In this document: in pieces, positions 9,023-17,713 of the stretch
How positions within the stretch are numbered: the stretch's first letter is position 1
How the letters are laid out: every line of letters begins with the position of its first letter
NCBI RefSeq assembly: GCF_001659785.1
Contig: NZ_CP015961.1
Span: 2,232,001 to 2,296,000 of the forward strand
Reading direction: 5' to 3'
DNA: 64,000 nt
DNA from: Dietzia timorensis
GTDB lineage: Bacteria; Actinomycetota; Actinomycetes; Mycobacteriales; Mycobacteriaceae
The notes under the pieces: generated by a model
Seen by the model: only the letters and a program-made list of their open reading frames with translations
Database searches by the model: none
Told to the model about the DNA's origin: nothing
Made by a program: the position numbers and the translations under genes

Positions 9023-9946
9023 CTAGAACGGTAGGTCGGTTCCTGTTTCCCGCACGCCCAGCTCCCACACGCGGTCGGTGGCCTTCTCCGAAAGCGACAG
9101 CGCCGAGGCCTCATGAACGCCGGGGGCTCCCCACATGTCGAGCCACCCATCGGGCCCCAGGTATGTCAGCGCCGGGTAGTACCCTGCGGACGCTTCGAGC
9201 AGCGGCATCGCGCCTTCCCGGGAGGTTCCCGCGAATTGTGCGGAGACGAAGTCGAGGGCGGTGTCGACAGGCGGCACCCCGCTAGCGTTCTGGATATTGG
9301 TGTGCGCCCATCCCGGATGCGCGGTCAGCACCGAAACACCGCGTCCGGCGTCATCCAACCGTTTCTGCAATGCGGTCGCCCACATCTGGTCGGCGAGCTT
9401 GGACTGGCTGTATGCAACGGGAAACGACCACTTGCGATGCTCGAAGTGAGGGTCACCGATATCGACATGGCCCTTTTTGTGCGAGTGAGACCCTGTGATA
9501 ACGATACGCCCGGTGACCAGGTCGGCGAGCAGGTTGGTGAACGCGAAGGGCGCGAGAAAGTTGGTCGCGAGAATTCGCTCGAAACCGTCGTCGGTGAGGA
9601 CCCTGCGACCGGTGACCGCGCCGGCGTTGTTGACCATGACATCGATGTCCGTGCCGAGAGCGCGCACCGCAGCCGCGGCCTCGTGTACAGAGGACAGGTG
9701 GGCGAGATTGAGTTTGACGATATCGACCTCGGCGCCCGATTCGCGCAGCTCCGAGGCGAGTTCCTCGGCGCGTTCGAGGCTGCGCGCGGGGAGGATCATC
9801 CTGCGCCCAGGGGCCGCGACCATCCGCGCGAGCTCGCGACCGATACCGTTGGTTGCCCCGGTGATCAGCCACGTGCGTCCCGTCTTCTCCGGATCGAGAT
9901 CCATCGGTGGTGACGGCGCGGGGCGGAATTTCGAAAGTAGAGACAT
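9023..9946 (-). CDS. Short-chain dehydrogenase/reductase (retinol-dehydrogenase-like SDR)
   Basis: A 307-residue NAD(P)-dependent SDR. It has the nucleotide-binding TGATNGIG, the structural NNAG (VMVNNAGAVTG), a catalytic Ser in ITGSHSH, and YxxxK in AYSQSKLADQ. The ATG at 9946 has a textbook GGAGGACC in front of it. It starts 59 bases after the end of lutC on the same strand and could be the distal gene of the lut operon. The substrate is unknown; its length fits the light-dependent protochlorophyllide reductase-like/retinol dehydrogenase subgroup. Confidence 0.85.
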   Translation of the reverse strand: MSLLSKFRPAPSPPMDLDPEKTGRTWLITGATNGIGRELARMVAAPGRRMILPARSLERAEELASELRESGAEVDIVKLNLAHLSSVHEAAAAVRALGTDIDVMVNNAGAVTGRRVLTDDGFERILATNFLAPFAFTNLLADLVTGRIVITGSHSHKKGHVDIGDPHFEHRKWSFPVAYSQSKLADQMWATALQKRLDDAGRGVSVLTAHPGWAHTNIQNASGVPPVDTALDFVSAQFAGTSREGAMPLLEASAGYYPALTYLGPDGWLDMWGAPGVHEASALSLSEKATDRVWELGVRETGTDLPF

Positions 9947-10005
9947 GGTCCTCCTCGGTGACGATTCGAGGCTATCGGTTCCCCGGCGAACGGGCGGGAG
10001 TCGTT

Positions 10006-10665
10006 CTATTCCGCGATGATCACGTCGAGTCGCCGCGGCCCGTGCACGCCGTGGACGCGAATGAATTCGATATCGACGGTCGCGCTCGGTCCGGACACCA
10101 TCGTGATGGGTGCGGTGTCGTGCCCGGCGTCCACGATGCGGCGGAACCCCTCCGGCACGATGTCGACGATGTCTGCGGCGCGCACGACGATGACGTGGTG
10201 ATCGGGTACGAGCGTGATGGCGCGACGCCCACACTCATTTCCGACGAGCACGATTGTTCCCGTGTCCGCAATGGCGACGAACGACCCTGTGACCACCGCG
10301 TCGACGGTATCGACCGTTTCAATATCGAGGGGATTCGAGGCGCTATCCCTCAGAATCGTCGGGTGCTCGGCGCCTCCGCCGTCAGAGGTGATGGTGTCCA
10401 GCCACGGCACCGGGAACTCGTCGGGCACGACGACGGACTGGGCGCCGTCGAGAAAATCGGCGACCGCCTGGCCAACATCGGCTGTAGGCACTCGCTGCAC
10501 CGTCGCATCGTAATCGTCGAGACGGTCGATGAGCAGCTCGATCCGCGCTTCCGAACTGCGCGAGCCGGCGACCCGGTAGTTGCGGTCGATTCTCGCCGGT
10601 TTCGGCTGTCCGCCTCCAAGGGAAGAACGGATGCGTTCGAGAATCTCGATGCGTGCCTCATTCAT
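10006..10665 (-). CDS. lutC: Lactate utilization protein C (LUD domain)
   Basis: A 219-residue LUD-domain protein, third subunit of the LutABC L-lactate dehydrogenase complex that oxidises lactate to pyruvate at the membrane. The LUD signature is seen in DAVVTGSFVAIADTGTIVL near the middle and in the final GVHGPRRLDVIIAE. It overlaps the end of lutB by 8 bases, so translation is coupled. In Corynebacterium and Bacillus the same three-gene order is used. Confidence 0.92.
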   Translation of the reverse strand: MNEARIEILERIRSSLGGGQPKPARIDRNYRVAGSRSSEARIELLIDRLDDYDATVQRVPTADVGQAVADFLDGAQSVVVPDEFPVPWLDTITSDGGGAEHPTILRDSASNPLDIETVDTVDAVVTGSFVAIADTGTIVLVGNECGRRAITLVPDHHVIVVRAADIVDIVPEGFRRIVDAGHDTAPITMVSGPSATVDIEFIRVHGVHGPRRLDVIIAE

Positions 10666-12190
10666 CTCTATTGTCCTTCCACCAGCTGCGGAACGAGGAT
10701 TTCGGGGGCTGCGGTATATCGCGCGTCCCAGTCCACTTTCCGCCGATTCCGGGCAAATCCGTCATCCCTTCGGAGGGCGTCGTGATATGCGCGATCGGCA
10801 GCGCTTTCCCTATCAAGTTCATTCGTCGCCCGTCGGACATCATCCACTTGGCGCCCTTGAGCGCTGCGTCGAGCTGGGTGCGCGGGATTTTCTCACCGTG
10901 GTTCACCTCGTCGTCCTGAGCGCGAAGCCGGGTGAGCATCGTCGGGATATCGATCTTGACCGGGCACGCGTCGAAACACGCCCCGCACAGTGAGGAGGCA
11001 TAGGGCAGTGTGCCGTTCTCGGCCTCATCGACGCCGGTGAGCAGCGGGGTGAGGATCGCCCCGATCGGTCCTGGGTAGACGGAGCCGTACGCGTGTCCGC
11101 CCGAGCGTTGGTACACCGGGCACACGTTCATGCATGCCGAGCAGCGGATGCAATGCAAAGCCTCGCGTCCATGCTCGTCGGCGAGGGCGCGGGTCCGGCC
11201 GTTATCGAGGAGCACGACGTGCACGTTCTCCGGCCCGTCGGAGTCGGCGACTCCGGTCCAGAACGAGCTATAGGGGTTCATCCGCTCCCCTGTCGACGAC
11301 CTGGGAAGTAGCTGCATGAACACCTCGAGATCACCGAAGCTCGGCAACAGCTTCTCGATGCCCATGAGCGTGATGAGGGTCTTGGGCAGCGTGACGCACA
11401 TCCTGCCGTTTCCTTCGGATTCGACCACGGAGAGCGTCCCGGTGTCGGCGATGCCGAAGTTCGCCCCCGATACGGCGACGTCTGCGGAGAGGAACCTTCT
11501 GCGCAGGTGCTTTCGGCTCGCCTCGGCGAGATGCGCCGGCTGGGAATCGAGATCCGGGTCGACGTCGTCCATACCCCGCAGGAAAATGCGCCGGATCTCC
11601 TCTCGGTTCCGGTGGATCGCGGGGACGAGGATATGTGAGGGCAGGTCGTTTCCCAGCTGGACGATCAGTTCGGCAAGGTCGGTTTCGAGGGCGTCGATTC
11701 CGCGGTCGGCGAGCGCCTCGTTCAGGCCGGTCTCTTGTGTGGCCATGGACTTGACCTTGATGACGTCGCGCCGACCTTGCTCGTTGACGCGGGCGTTGTC
11801 CTCGACGAGGCCGGCGATGATGTCGTTGGCCTCGTCGGCGTCCCGTGCCCAGTGGACGTGGCCCCCTCGTGCGGTAAAGGCCGCCTCGAATTGTTCGAGT
11901 AGCTCCGGAAGGCGCGCGATGACGTCGGACTTGATTGCCTCTCCCGCGTCCCGCAGCTGCTCCCAGTCCGGCATTTCCGCGACCCGTTGGTCGCGTTTGT
12001 CCTGGATGCTGTGAGTGGCGTTGCGCAGATTCGTCCGCAGTTGCACGTTCTGGCTCTCGTGCGCAGAGGCTTCCTGGAACGGTGCCACCTCCCGGAGATT
12101 CCCGCGCCCTGGCACGGTGGGCATCCCGAGCATCGTGCGATCATTGTGAGTCTCGCGCGGAAGCGTGACGTCGATATCCCGTGTGGTCAT
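10658..12190 (-). CDS. lutB: Lactate utilization iron-sulfur protein B
   Basis: A 510-residue fusion of a LUD domain (residues about 70-300, with SGANFGIADTGTLSVVESEG) and a ferredoxin-like domain. The ferredoxin part carries two [4Fe-4S] motifs: CIRCSACMNVCP near residue 375 and CGACFDACPVKIDIP near residue 430. Its role is electron transfer in the LutABC lactate oxidation complex. It starts with the ATGA overlap with the lutA stop codon; longer upstream reading is ruled out by lutA itself. Confidence 0.93.
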   Translation of the reverse strand: MTTRDIDVTLPRETHNDRTMLGMPTVPGRGNLREVAPFQEASAHESQNVQLRTNLRNATHSIQDKRDQRVAEMPDWEQLRDAGEAIKSDVIARLPELLEQFEAAFTARGGHVHWARDADEANDIIAGLVEDNARVNEQGRRDVIKVKSMATQETGLNEALADRGIDALETDLAELIVQLGNDLPSHILVPAIHRNREEIRRIFLRGMDDVDPDLDSQPAHLAEASRKHLRRRFLSADVAVSGANFGIADTGTLSVVESEGNGRMCVTLPKTLITLMGIEKLLPSFGDLEVFMQLLPRSSTGERMNPYSSFWTGVADSDGPENVHVVLLDNGRTRALADEHGREALHCIRCSACMNVCPVYQRSGGHAYGSVYPGPIGAILTPLLTGVDEAENGTLPYASSLCGACFDACPVKIDIPTMLTRLRAQDDEVNHGEKIPRTQLDAALKGAKWMMSDGRRMNLIGKALPIAHITTPSEGMTDLPGIGGKWTGTRDIPQPPKSSFRSWWKDNRDE

Positions 12191-13011
12191 CGCAGCGCAC
12201 CTCCTGTGACGGTCGCACCTTCTGCGGGCACCATCAGCGGCTCCTCTTTTGTAGAGGCAAGGATGCGCGCGAGGTGCACCGTGGCGGGCGCGTTGGATTC
12301 TGCCGGGATGAGTCGCCGGGTCCGGGAAAGCCCGCCGCCGATGTGCATCAGACAGCTCACATCGCCCCCGGAACACACCTCGGCGTTCGTCGACACGATG
12401 GCCTCGGTCTTATCGCCGAGCATGGCTCCCGAGATCGCCGGATTCTTCACCGCGAAGGTGCCGCCGAAGCCGCAGCATTCCGACTCGTTCTGGATCTCTG
12501 CCAATTCGAGCCCCTCTACGGAAGCCAACAGGTCACGCTGTCGGTCGCCTAGGCGCAGGATCCGCATCCCATGGCACGACGGGTGGTAGGCCACCGTGTG
12601 CGGGAAGTAGCTGCCGAGCGCCTCCGCGGCATCGGAAATCCCGCAGATGTCGGTGAGGAAATGGCACAGCTCATAGGTCCTGTCCGCGATGTCGGCGGCA
12701 CGACCGGCCAGAGACTCGTCGTCGTTGTACCTCGCGATCATCGGGTGCTGGTGCCCGAGCGAGGCCACGCACGAACCGCTGGGCGCCACCGCGTAGTCCC
12801 AGGCGGCGTTCTCGAAGGCGAGGACATGGTTTCGCACCACCGGGTAGGCGTCGTGAAATTTGCCGGAATTGATATGCATCTGGCCGCAGCAGGCCTGGCG
12901 TTCGGGGAACGACACGGTATGGCCGAGCCGTTCGAGTATCCGCGTGGTGGCGATGGCCACCTCCGGATACATCGCATCCACGATGCACGTGGCGAAGAGC
13001 GCAATTTTCAT
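12187..13011 (-). CDS. lutA: Lactate utilization protein A (CCG-domain Fe-S oxidoreductase)
   Basis: A 274-residue protein with two cysteine-rich CCG domains (RQACCGQMH near residue 42 and SECCGFGGTF near 190), the arrangement of LutA/GlpC-type heterodisulfide-reductase-like subunits. It is the first gene of lutABC. The Shine-Dalgarno GAGGAC lies just before the ATG at 13011. An AraC regulator diverges from it, with a 16-bp palindrome between them. Confidence 0.92.
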   Translation of the reverse strand: MKIALFATCIVDAMYPEVAIATTRILERLGHTVSFPERQACCGQMHINSGKFHDAYPVVRNHVLAFENAAWDYAVAPSGSCVASLGHQHPMIARYNDDESLAGRAADIADRTYELCHFLTDICGISDAAEALGSYFPHTVAYHPSCHGMRILRLGDRQRDLLASVEGLELAEIQNESECCGFGGTFAVKNPAISGAMLGDKTEAIVSTNAEVCSGGDVSCLMHIGGGLSRTRRLIPAESNAPATVHLARILASTKEEPLMVPAEGATVTGGALR

Positions 13012-13127
13012 TTTCGAGTCCTCGGGCAGGAGGGTCTGATCTTTCCCTTCCACGCTATGCCTCCGGCCACCGGGCGGGAGCAGATATGGCGCGGACGCCC
13101 CCATCGGGCCGTGATGAGAATACGCTT

Positions 13128-13143
13128 ACAATCGCCCGATTGT
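13128..13143. promoter_or_regulatory. Palindrome between lutA and the divergent araC gene
   Basis: ACAATCG-CC-CGATTGT, arms of 7 bp with a 2-base spacer, in the 158-base divergent intergenic region. It is a plausible operator for control of lutABC. AraC proteins usually bind direct repeats, so a different regulator (for example GntR-type LutR) may be the binder. Confidence 0.5.
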
Positions 13144-13169
13144 CGGCGGCCGCCACTAGTATTTGGCCC

Positions 13170-13934
13170 ATGCCTGCCGGCCGTATCGCCGCCCTGCCAG
13201 CACCCGCCCTCGCGGCGGCGCTCGAGCTTGTCCACATGCGCTCCGACGAACCCATCCAGGTCGCCGATCTCGCAGACGCCGCCGGGTATAGCCAACATCA
13301 CTTCAGCCGTATGTTCGCCGCATCCATGGGCGTAGCCCCGGCGCAGTACGTGTGCGCACACCGAATAGACGCCGCCAAACGCATGCTCCTCGAGTCCGAC
13401 TTCCCGGTGATCGACGTAGCCACCTCGGTCGGTTTCGATTCGCTGTCGAGCTTCACCCGGCGCTTCCGCGACAGTGTTGGCGTACCCCCCGCTCACCTCC
13501 GCCGGCTCGCGGGAGAAGTTGCTTCCACAACCCTCACCCCGTTTTCGCTGGGTGACGGCGACGCTCCTACGATTTCCGTGCGCATGCACTTCCCGCCCGA
13601 CGACGAGCTCTCTCGTGGCCCCGGCGTGCCCCGCGCTACGTGGGTCGGCTGGTTTCCCCGCCCCTCCCCCATCGGGCTACCGGCCGAGGGAATGCTCACC
13701 TGGACCGACGAGCTTGCGCTTCCCCTGTGTCCGGGCAATCCCTGGCTGCTGGGGTTCACGGTCTCGACGAATGTGGAAGCGCACGAGGTTCTCGCACCGG
13801 AGCATCCGTTGGTGGCGATCCACATGCAGCCGGTTTTCGCGCCCTCCGACGTCACACTTCGATTCGACTGGGCCGATCCGTTCGCCGTGCCCATGCTGCC
13901 GGCGCTACCGAGCCTGCGAACTCGGCAGACATAG
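13170..13934 (+). CDS. AraC-family transcriptional regulator
   Basis: A 254-residue regulator with an N-terminal double helix-turn-helix (residues about 15-110: IQVADLADAAGYSQHHFSRMF, then FPVIDVATSVGFDSLSSFTRRF) and a C-terminal domain of unclear ligand. The ATG at 13170 has no Shine-Dalgarno, but TAGTAT at 13157-13162 would place transcription start at the ATG, so the mRNA is probably leaderless. Being divergent from lutA it may regulate lactate use; that is inference. Confidence 0.82.
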   Translation: MPAGRIAALPAPALAAALELVHMRSDEPIQVADLADAAGYSQHHFSRMFAASMGVAPAQYVCAHRIDAAKRMLLESDFPVIDVATSVGFDSLSSFTRRFRDSVGVPPAHLRRLAGEVASTTLTPFSLGDGDAPTISVRMHFPPDDELSRGPGVPRATWVGWFPRPSPIGLPAEGMLTWTDELALPLCPGNPWLLGFTVSTNVEAHEVLAPEHPLVAIHMQPVFAPSDVTLRFDWADPFAVPMLPALPSLRTRQT

Positions 13935-14049
13935 CGCACTTTCGGACAAGTCAGCGGCGGATCACGCCGATAACGTAAGAGATGTCCAGGTAAGAGCTTT
14001 ACCCCACGCGGCGGCCGTGTCGCCGGTGGCGCATCCGAGGAGAATCATC

Positions 14050-14835
14050 ATGTCCAATAAGGTCGGGACCCCCGTGTGGGTCGATTACGGCTCCAACAAT
14101 TTCCAGGCGTGCACCGATTTTTACCAACAGCTATTCGGTTGGCGGTTTGAGGATCTCGGAGCCGAATTCAACAGCTACAACCTTGTCCACTGCGGCGACG
14201 CGCTCGTCGGCGGGCTCATGGATGTCTCCGGGATGGAATGCCCCACGGGCGGTCCGGTGCCCTCGGAGTGGGGCGTGTTCCTCCACGTCGAGGATCTGGC
14301 GGCGCGAACTGCCAAGGCCAAGGCGGCCGGCGGCGAGGTCGCGATGGAGGACATGGCGGTCGGCGATTCGGGGACGTGGTCGCTCGTCGTCGACCCGACA
14401 GGGGCACCCATCTCCCTGTGGCAGCCCAAAGAACTCGAATCCTACGACGTCGTGGGGGCACCTGGGACCCCGGTGTGGTTCGAGCTGATGACCAAGGATT
14501 TCGATGCCGCCGTCGCGTTCTATCGCGAGGTCTTTGATTTCGACATCCATATGATGTCGGACACCGACGAGTTCCGCTACGCCTCCAACGGTGACATGGA
14601 GAACGCGACCGCGGGAATCTGTTACGCCCCGTGGTTGGGCGAGAACGACAATTCGTACTGGCGCGTCTACTTCGGCGTCGACGGGGCCGATGCGGCGGCA
14701 GAAAAAGTGGCCTCGCTCGGGGGCAAGGTCACAGACGGCCCGGAGGATTCTCCATTCGGGCGCATCGTGACCGTGCTGGATCGCGAAGGTGCGACATTCC
14801 AGCTCTGCTCCATGAGCGAGGCCACTGGCGAGTAA
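14050..14835 (+). CDS. Two-domain VOC protein (CFP32/Rv0577-like)
   Basis: A 261-residue protein made of two tandem glyoxalase-fold modules. The first starts TPVWVDYGSNNFQACTDFYQ and ends VVDPTGAPISLWQPKE. The second starts TPVWFELMTKDFDAAVAFY and ends REGATFQLCSM. This matches the mycobacterial culture-filtrate protein CFP32/Rv0577 layout as I recall it. It has a strong Shine-Dalgarno GAGGAGA. It is convergent with the MHS transporter gene, with only 14 bases between stops. The enzymatic role is unknown. Confidence 0.85.
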   Translation: MSNKVGTPVWVDYGSNNFQACTDFYQQLFGWRFEDLGAEFNSYNLVHCGDALVGGLMDVSGMECPTGGPVPSEWGVFLHVEDLAARTAKAKAAGGEVAMEDMAVGDSGTWSLVVDPTGAPISLWQPKELESYDVVGAPGTPVWFELMTKDFDAAVAFYREVFDFDIHMMSDTDEFRYASNGDMENATAGICYAPWLGENDNSYWRVYFGVDGADAAAEKVASLGGKVTDGPEDSPFGRIVTVLDREGATFQLCSMSEATGE

Positions 14836-14849
14836 CGCCGGGCCCTTAC

Positions 14850-16265
14850 CTAGGTGCGGGCGTACTCGGGGTCGTCGTCACCGGAATCGCCGAGTAGCGA
14901 AACGGGAGACTGGTTATCGTCCGCCTCGCCTGGTACCTCATCGCCACGCAGCGAGACGCCGGCCGTTTCGGTGAGGAACCACACGGCGACCATGCCGATC
15001 ACGCATGCACCCATCATGAAGAATGCGGGGAACAGCGTGAACCCGGTCTCGCCGATGACTGCGTCGTTGACCAGCGGAGCCGTACCACCGAACGCGGCGG
15101 TGGCGACGTTGTACGAGATGGCGAACCCCGCGTAACGCACGGTTGTCGGGAACATCGCCGGGAAAGTCGCCGAGATCGTCGACAGCTGCGGGATGAAAAG
15201 CAGGCCGAGGATGACGAACGCGAGAATCGCCCAGCCGAACCCGACGCGCATGAGCATGTACATCGGCACGGCCATGATGAACAGACCGATAAGCGAAGTC
15301 CACCACATCGGCTTGCGCCCGACCTTGTCGGACAGGGTGCCGAAGAACGGGATGAGCGCCATCATCACGACCTGGCCGACGAACATGACAGCGGTCGCGT
15401 GGGACCCCTCGATGCCGACAGTGTCCGCCAGGTAGGTCGGCTGGTACGTGAGCAGGGTGTAGTGGGCGACGTTGAGCGCGGTCACCATGCCGAACATGAT
15501 GGCGACCTGTTTGAAGTGGGTGCTGAACAGGTCCTTGTAGTTCTCCCACATCGTCTTGGTCTCTTGGTCGTCGTCGTCGAGGATCTCCTGGAAGACCGGC
15601 GACTCGTCGAGCTGCGAACGCAGGTAAAGGCCGATGAGGCCGAGCGGGAGCGCGATGAAGAACGGGATACGCCAGCCCCATTCATGCATGGACGCCTCGC
15701 TGGTGAGCGTCTGCAGGATGAGCACGACACCCGAACCGGCGACGAAGCCGCCGAGCGTACCGAACTCGAGGAACGAGCCGTAATGTCCGCGCTTATCGTC
15801 CGGGGAGTACTCGGCCATGAAGGTCGCGGCGCCGCCGTACTCTCCGCCGGTGGTGAAGCCCTGGCAGACACGGAGAAGAATGAGGAGGACCGGCGCCCAT
15901 ACGCCGATCTGGTCCTGGGTCGGGAGCACGCCGATCAGTGCGGTCGCCAGAGACATCAAGATGATGGTGAGCGCGAGAACACTCTTCCGGCCGAGTCGGT
16001 CGCCGATCGGCCCCCAGATGAACCCGCCGAGCGGACGGAGCACGAACGACACGGCCAGGCCCAGCATCGTTCCGATCGACTCGAGCCCATCGGCGAAGAA
16101 GTTCGCGGTGATGTAGGTCGCCACCGCGGCGTACACGCCGTAGTCGAACCACTCCGTGGCATTACCCATGGCAGAGGCCGCAATGGCGCGGTGAAGGACC
16201 GATTTGTCGACAGCATCCGGCTGCCCCGCCACGCCTTGCGCGGCGTCTATTTTGTTATCTGGCAC
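14850..16265 (-). CDS. MHS-family (ProP/KgtP-like) proton symporter
   Basis: A 471-residue MFS transporter of the metabolite:H+ symporter family, about 12 membrane segments. Hallmarks are NATEWFDYGVYAA near residue 35, the loop motif GPIGDRLGRKSVL near 90, and GFTTGGEYGGAATFMAEYSP near 140. ProP-type members take up proline, betaine or ectoine; others move citrate, alpha-ketoglutarate or shikimate. Its acidic C-terminal tail (residues about 440-471) is short for an osmosensing coiled coil. It starts at GTG with GGAGG at ideal spacing. Confidence 0.85.
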   Translation of the reverse strand: MPDNKIDAAQGVAGQPDAVDKSVLHRAIAASAMGNATEWFDYGVYAAVATYITANFFADGLESIGTMLGLAVSFVLRPLGGFIWGPIGDRLGRKSVLALTIILMSLATALIGVLPTQDQIGVWAPVLLILLRVCQGFTTGGEYGGAATFMAEYSPDDKRGHYGSFLEFGTLGGFVAGSGVVLILQTLTSEASMHEWGWRIPFFIALPLGLIGLYLRSQLDESPVFQEILDDDDQETKTMWENYKDLFSTHFKQVAIMFGMVTALNVAHYTLLTYQPTYLADTVGIEGSHATAVMFVGQVVMMALIPFFGTLSDKVGRKPMWWTSLIGLFIMAVPMYMLMRVGFGWAILAFVILGLLFIPQLSTISATFPAMFPTTVRYAGFAISYNVATAAFGGTAPLVNDAVIGETGFTLFPAFFMMGACVIGMVAVWFLTETAGVSLRGDEVPGEADDNQSPVSLLGDSGDDDPEYART

Positions 16266-16754
16266 GTTGTTACCTCCAGTGGCTCCGCTGCCCAGATCGG
16301 GCAGGGGACACTCTATTCGGAAACGGACTTGCTCACGCTAAACATCAGAAAACTCCTCGTAAAGTCGTCTCGATCGAGATCTGGTCTCGTTTTGGCGCCG
16401 TGCAACACCGCGCAAGTCGGATGACGCTGGTCACATCGATTCCACGTGGCTTCTCGACGTCCCACCTCGTTATCGAATCGAAATATCTTGAAGCCTCTCA
16501 CATTTCTCAAATCCTGAGATTTCGCCCGCAACGCAATTCCGATGCCGGATCGTGACGTTCACCTTGAACGTCCTTGTGACCAGCACGCATTTGCCGCTCG
16601 TCGAGTCAAATGCGTTTGATCAGTGCCGTTTTGCTCGTTTTTATCTAGGAGTTATCGGCATCAGCACGCTACGTTCAAGGTCTCTAATCCTTTCCACAGG
16701 CCTCATTTGCCAGCGAAGGGATTGGTTGTCCCTGTCCCCTATGAACGGACCCAG
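16266..16754. other. Divergent intergenic region, A/T-rich, with one inverted repeat
   Basis: About 490 bases between the MHS transporter and the PRC-barrel gene, with lower GC than the flanks. Apart from the inverted repeat at 16585-16615 and promoter sequence that I cannot place precisely, nothing was recognised. Small open frames here lack coding character. Confidence 0.4.
16585..16615. repeat. Inverted repeat ACGCATTTG / CAAATGCGT
   Basis: Perfect 9-bp arms (16585-16593 and 16607-16615) separated by 13 bases. It lies 140 bases before the PRC-barrel gene. The spacing suits an operator (about two helical turns centre to centre); GTTTTGCTCGTTTTTAT downstream is T-rich, so a small RNA terminator is an alternative. 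Confidence 0.5.
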
Positions 16755-17204
16755 ATGCCAGTACGGAACTACGTCAGCGAGCTCGCCGATTCGAACGTCA
16801 CCGACTTCGAAGGCAACAAGCTGGGAACGGTCGCGCAGGTGTATGTCACCGCTGCCGATCAGACTCCCTCGTGGGTTGCGGTCAAGAGCGGGCTCCTCGG
16901 AGTTCTCGGGTTCAAGGAATACTTCATCCCCCTCACCGAGGCGCGGTTCGAACCCGGCACGATCTTGGTGCCTTACTGCAAAGCTTTGGTCAAGGGCGCT
17001 CCCGCCGTCGACGAGGGCACGGTCATCTCTCCCGAGCAGGAAGATGAGTTGTACCGCTACTACGGGATCAAGGACAACGTCGAGCCTGTCGGCCCCGCTA
17101 CGCCCAAGCCGCATCTGCACAACATTCTCGGCACCCGCGCCGGCGGGCTTGCGCGTGGCGAAAAGGCATCCCACTCCGATGAGGATCTCGCACCCACCGC
17201 CTAA
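16755..17204 (+). CDS. PRC-barrel domain protein
   Basis: A 149-residue cytoplasmic protein. The N-terminal PRC-barrel (residues about 8-80) is seen in LADSNVTDFEGNKLGTVAQV and KEYFIPLTEARFEPG. The C-terminal half is polar, with an acidic EQEDELYRYYGI helix, as in other actinobacterial PRC-barrel stress proteins. ATG 16755 is the most likely start, although the frame is open upstream and no strong Shine-Dalgarno is visible. Its function is unknown. Confidence 0.75.
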   Translation: MPVRNYVSELADSNVTDFEGNKLGTVAQVYVTAADQTPSWVAVKSGLLGVLGFKEYFIPLTEARFEPGTILVPYCKALVKGAPAVDEGTVISPEQEDELYRYYGIKDNVEPVGPATPKPHLHNILGTRAGGLARGEKASHSDEDLAPTA

Positions 17205-17220
17205 GCCGTCCTCTCGTCAC

Positions 17221-17589
17221 CTAATCGGATTCCGCTGCCGGCCCTGCTTTTCTTTCGTGATAGCCGCCGGCTTCCAGACCCGCCTCGATCTCGAATCGGT
17301 TGGTCAGCGGATCTCGTCCGGCGAGAAAGTACATCGGGATAAACGCCAGTCCGTAGCGCAGCCACTGTTGTCTGTGGACGTCCTCGTGAGCGAGCGTCTT
17401 CGCGCCTGGTTCCGTACGGCACAGGACCGTGTTGCCCACGCACGTCGCCCCTCGCCCGAACGCCCAGTTCGCCATTCCCGATATCACCACGAGCTCGCCC
17501 TTTCGGGTGCGCCGTCCCCGGCACACCAGGCCCCATGCCTGCGCGGCCACCGAGGCCAATGCATACCCTTTGCGGTTGATCACCCACAT
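17221..17589 (-). CDS. Small protein with an HExxH motif, unknown function
   Basis: A 122-residue protein. Its central sequence LAHEDVHRQQWLRYGL holds a zinc-metallopeptidase-like HExxH, followed by DPLTNRFEIEAGLEAGGYH with Glu and His residues that could complete a metal site. No signal peptide or clear membrane helix is seen. I chose ATG 17589 because AGGTGG lies 6 bases upstream; an ATG at 17613 in frame has none. I recall similar small actinobacterial proteins in databases with unhelpful names. Peptidase activity is not proven by the motif alone. Confidence 0.65.
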   Translation of the reverse strand: MWVINRKGYALASVAAQAWGLVCRGRRTRKGELVVISGMANWAFGRGATCVGNTVLCRTEPGAKTLAHEDVHRQQWLRYGLAFIPMYFLAGRDPLTNRFEIEAGLEAGGYHERKAGPAAESD

Positions 17590-17713
17590 ACCTTCCCACC
17601 TGTTCTCACCCATGACGCCGCACGTCCGATCACGTCGCGGGCGCGGCCTTCTTGATCGTGTCCACGCTTCTGTCCAGTATCGACCGATTTCGGCGACGAT
17701 AGGATTACTCACC

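Noticed and set aside
15399-16424. 341-codon open frame opposite the MHS transporter
   Set aside because: Antisense shadow; the transporter on the minus strand has all family motifs and a strong ribosome-binding site.
16313-16531. 72-codon frame upstream of the MHS transporter
   Set aside because: No start signal, no family, atypical residue mix; it occupies the promoter region.
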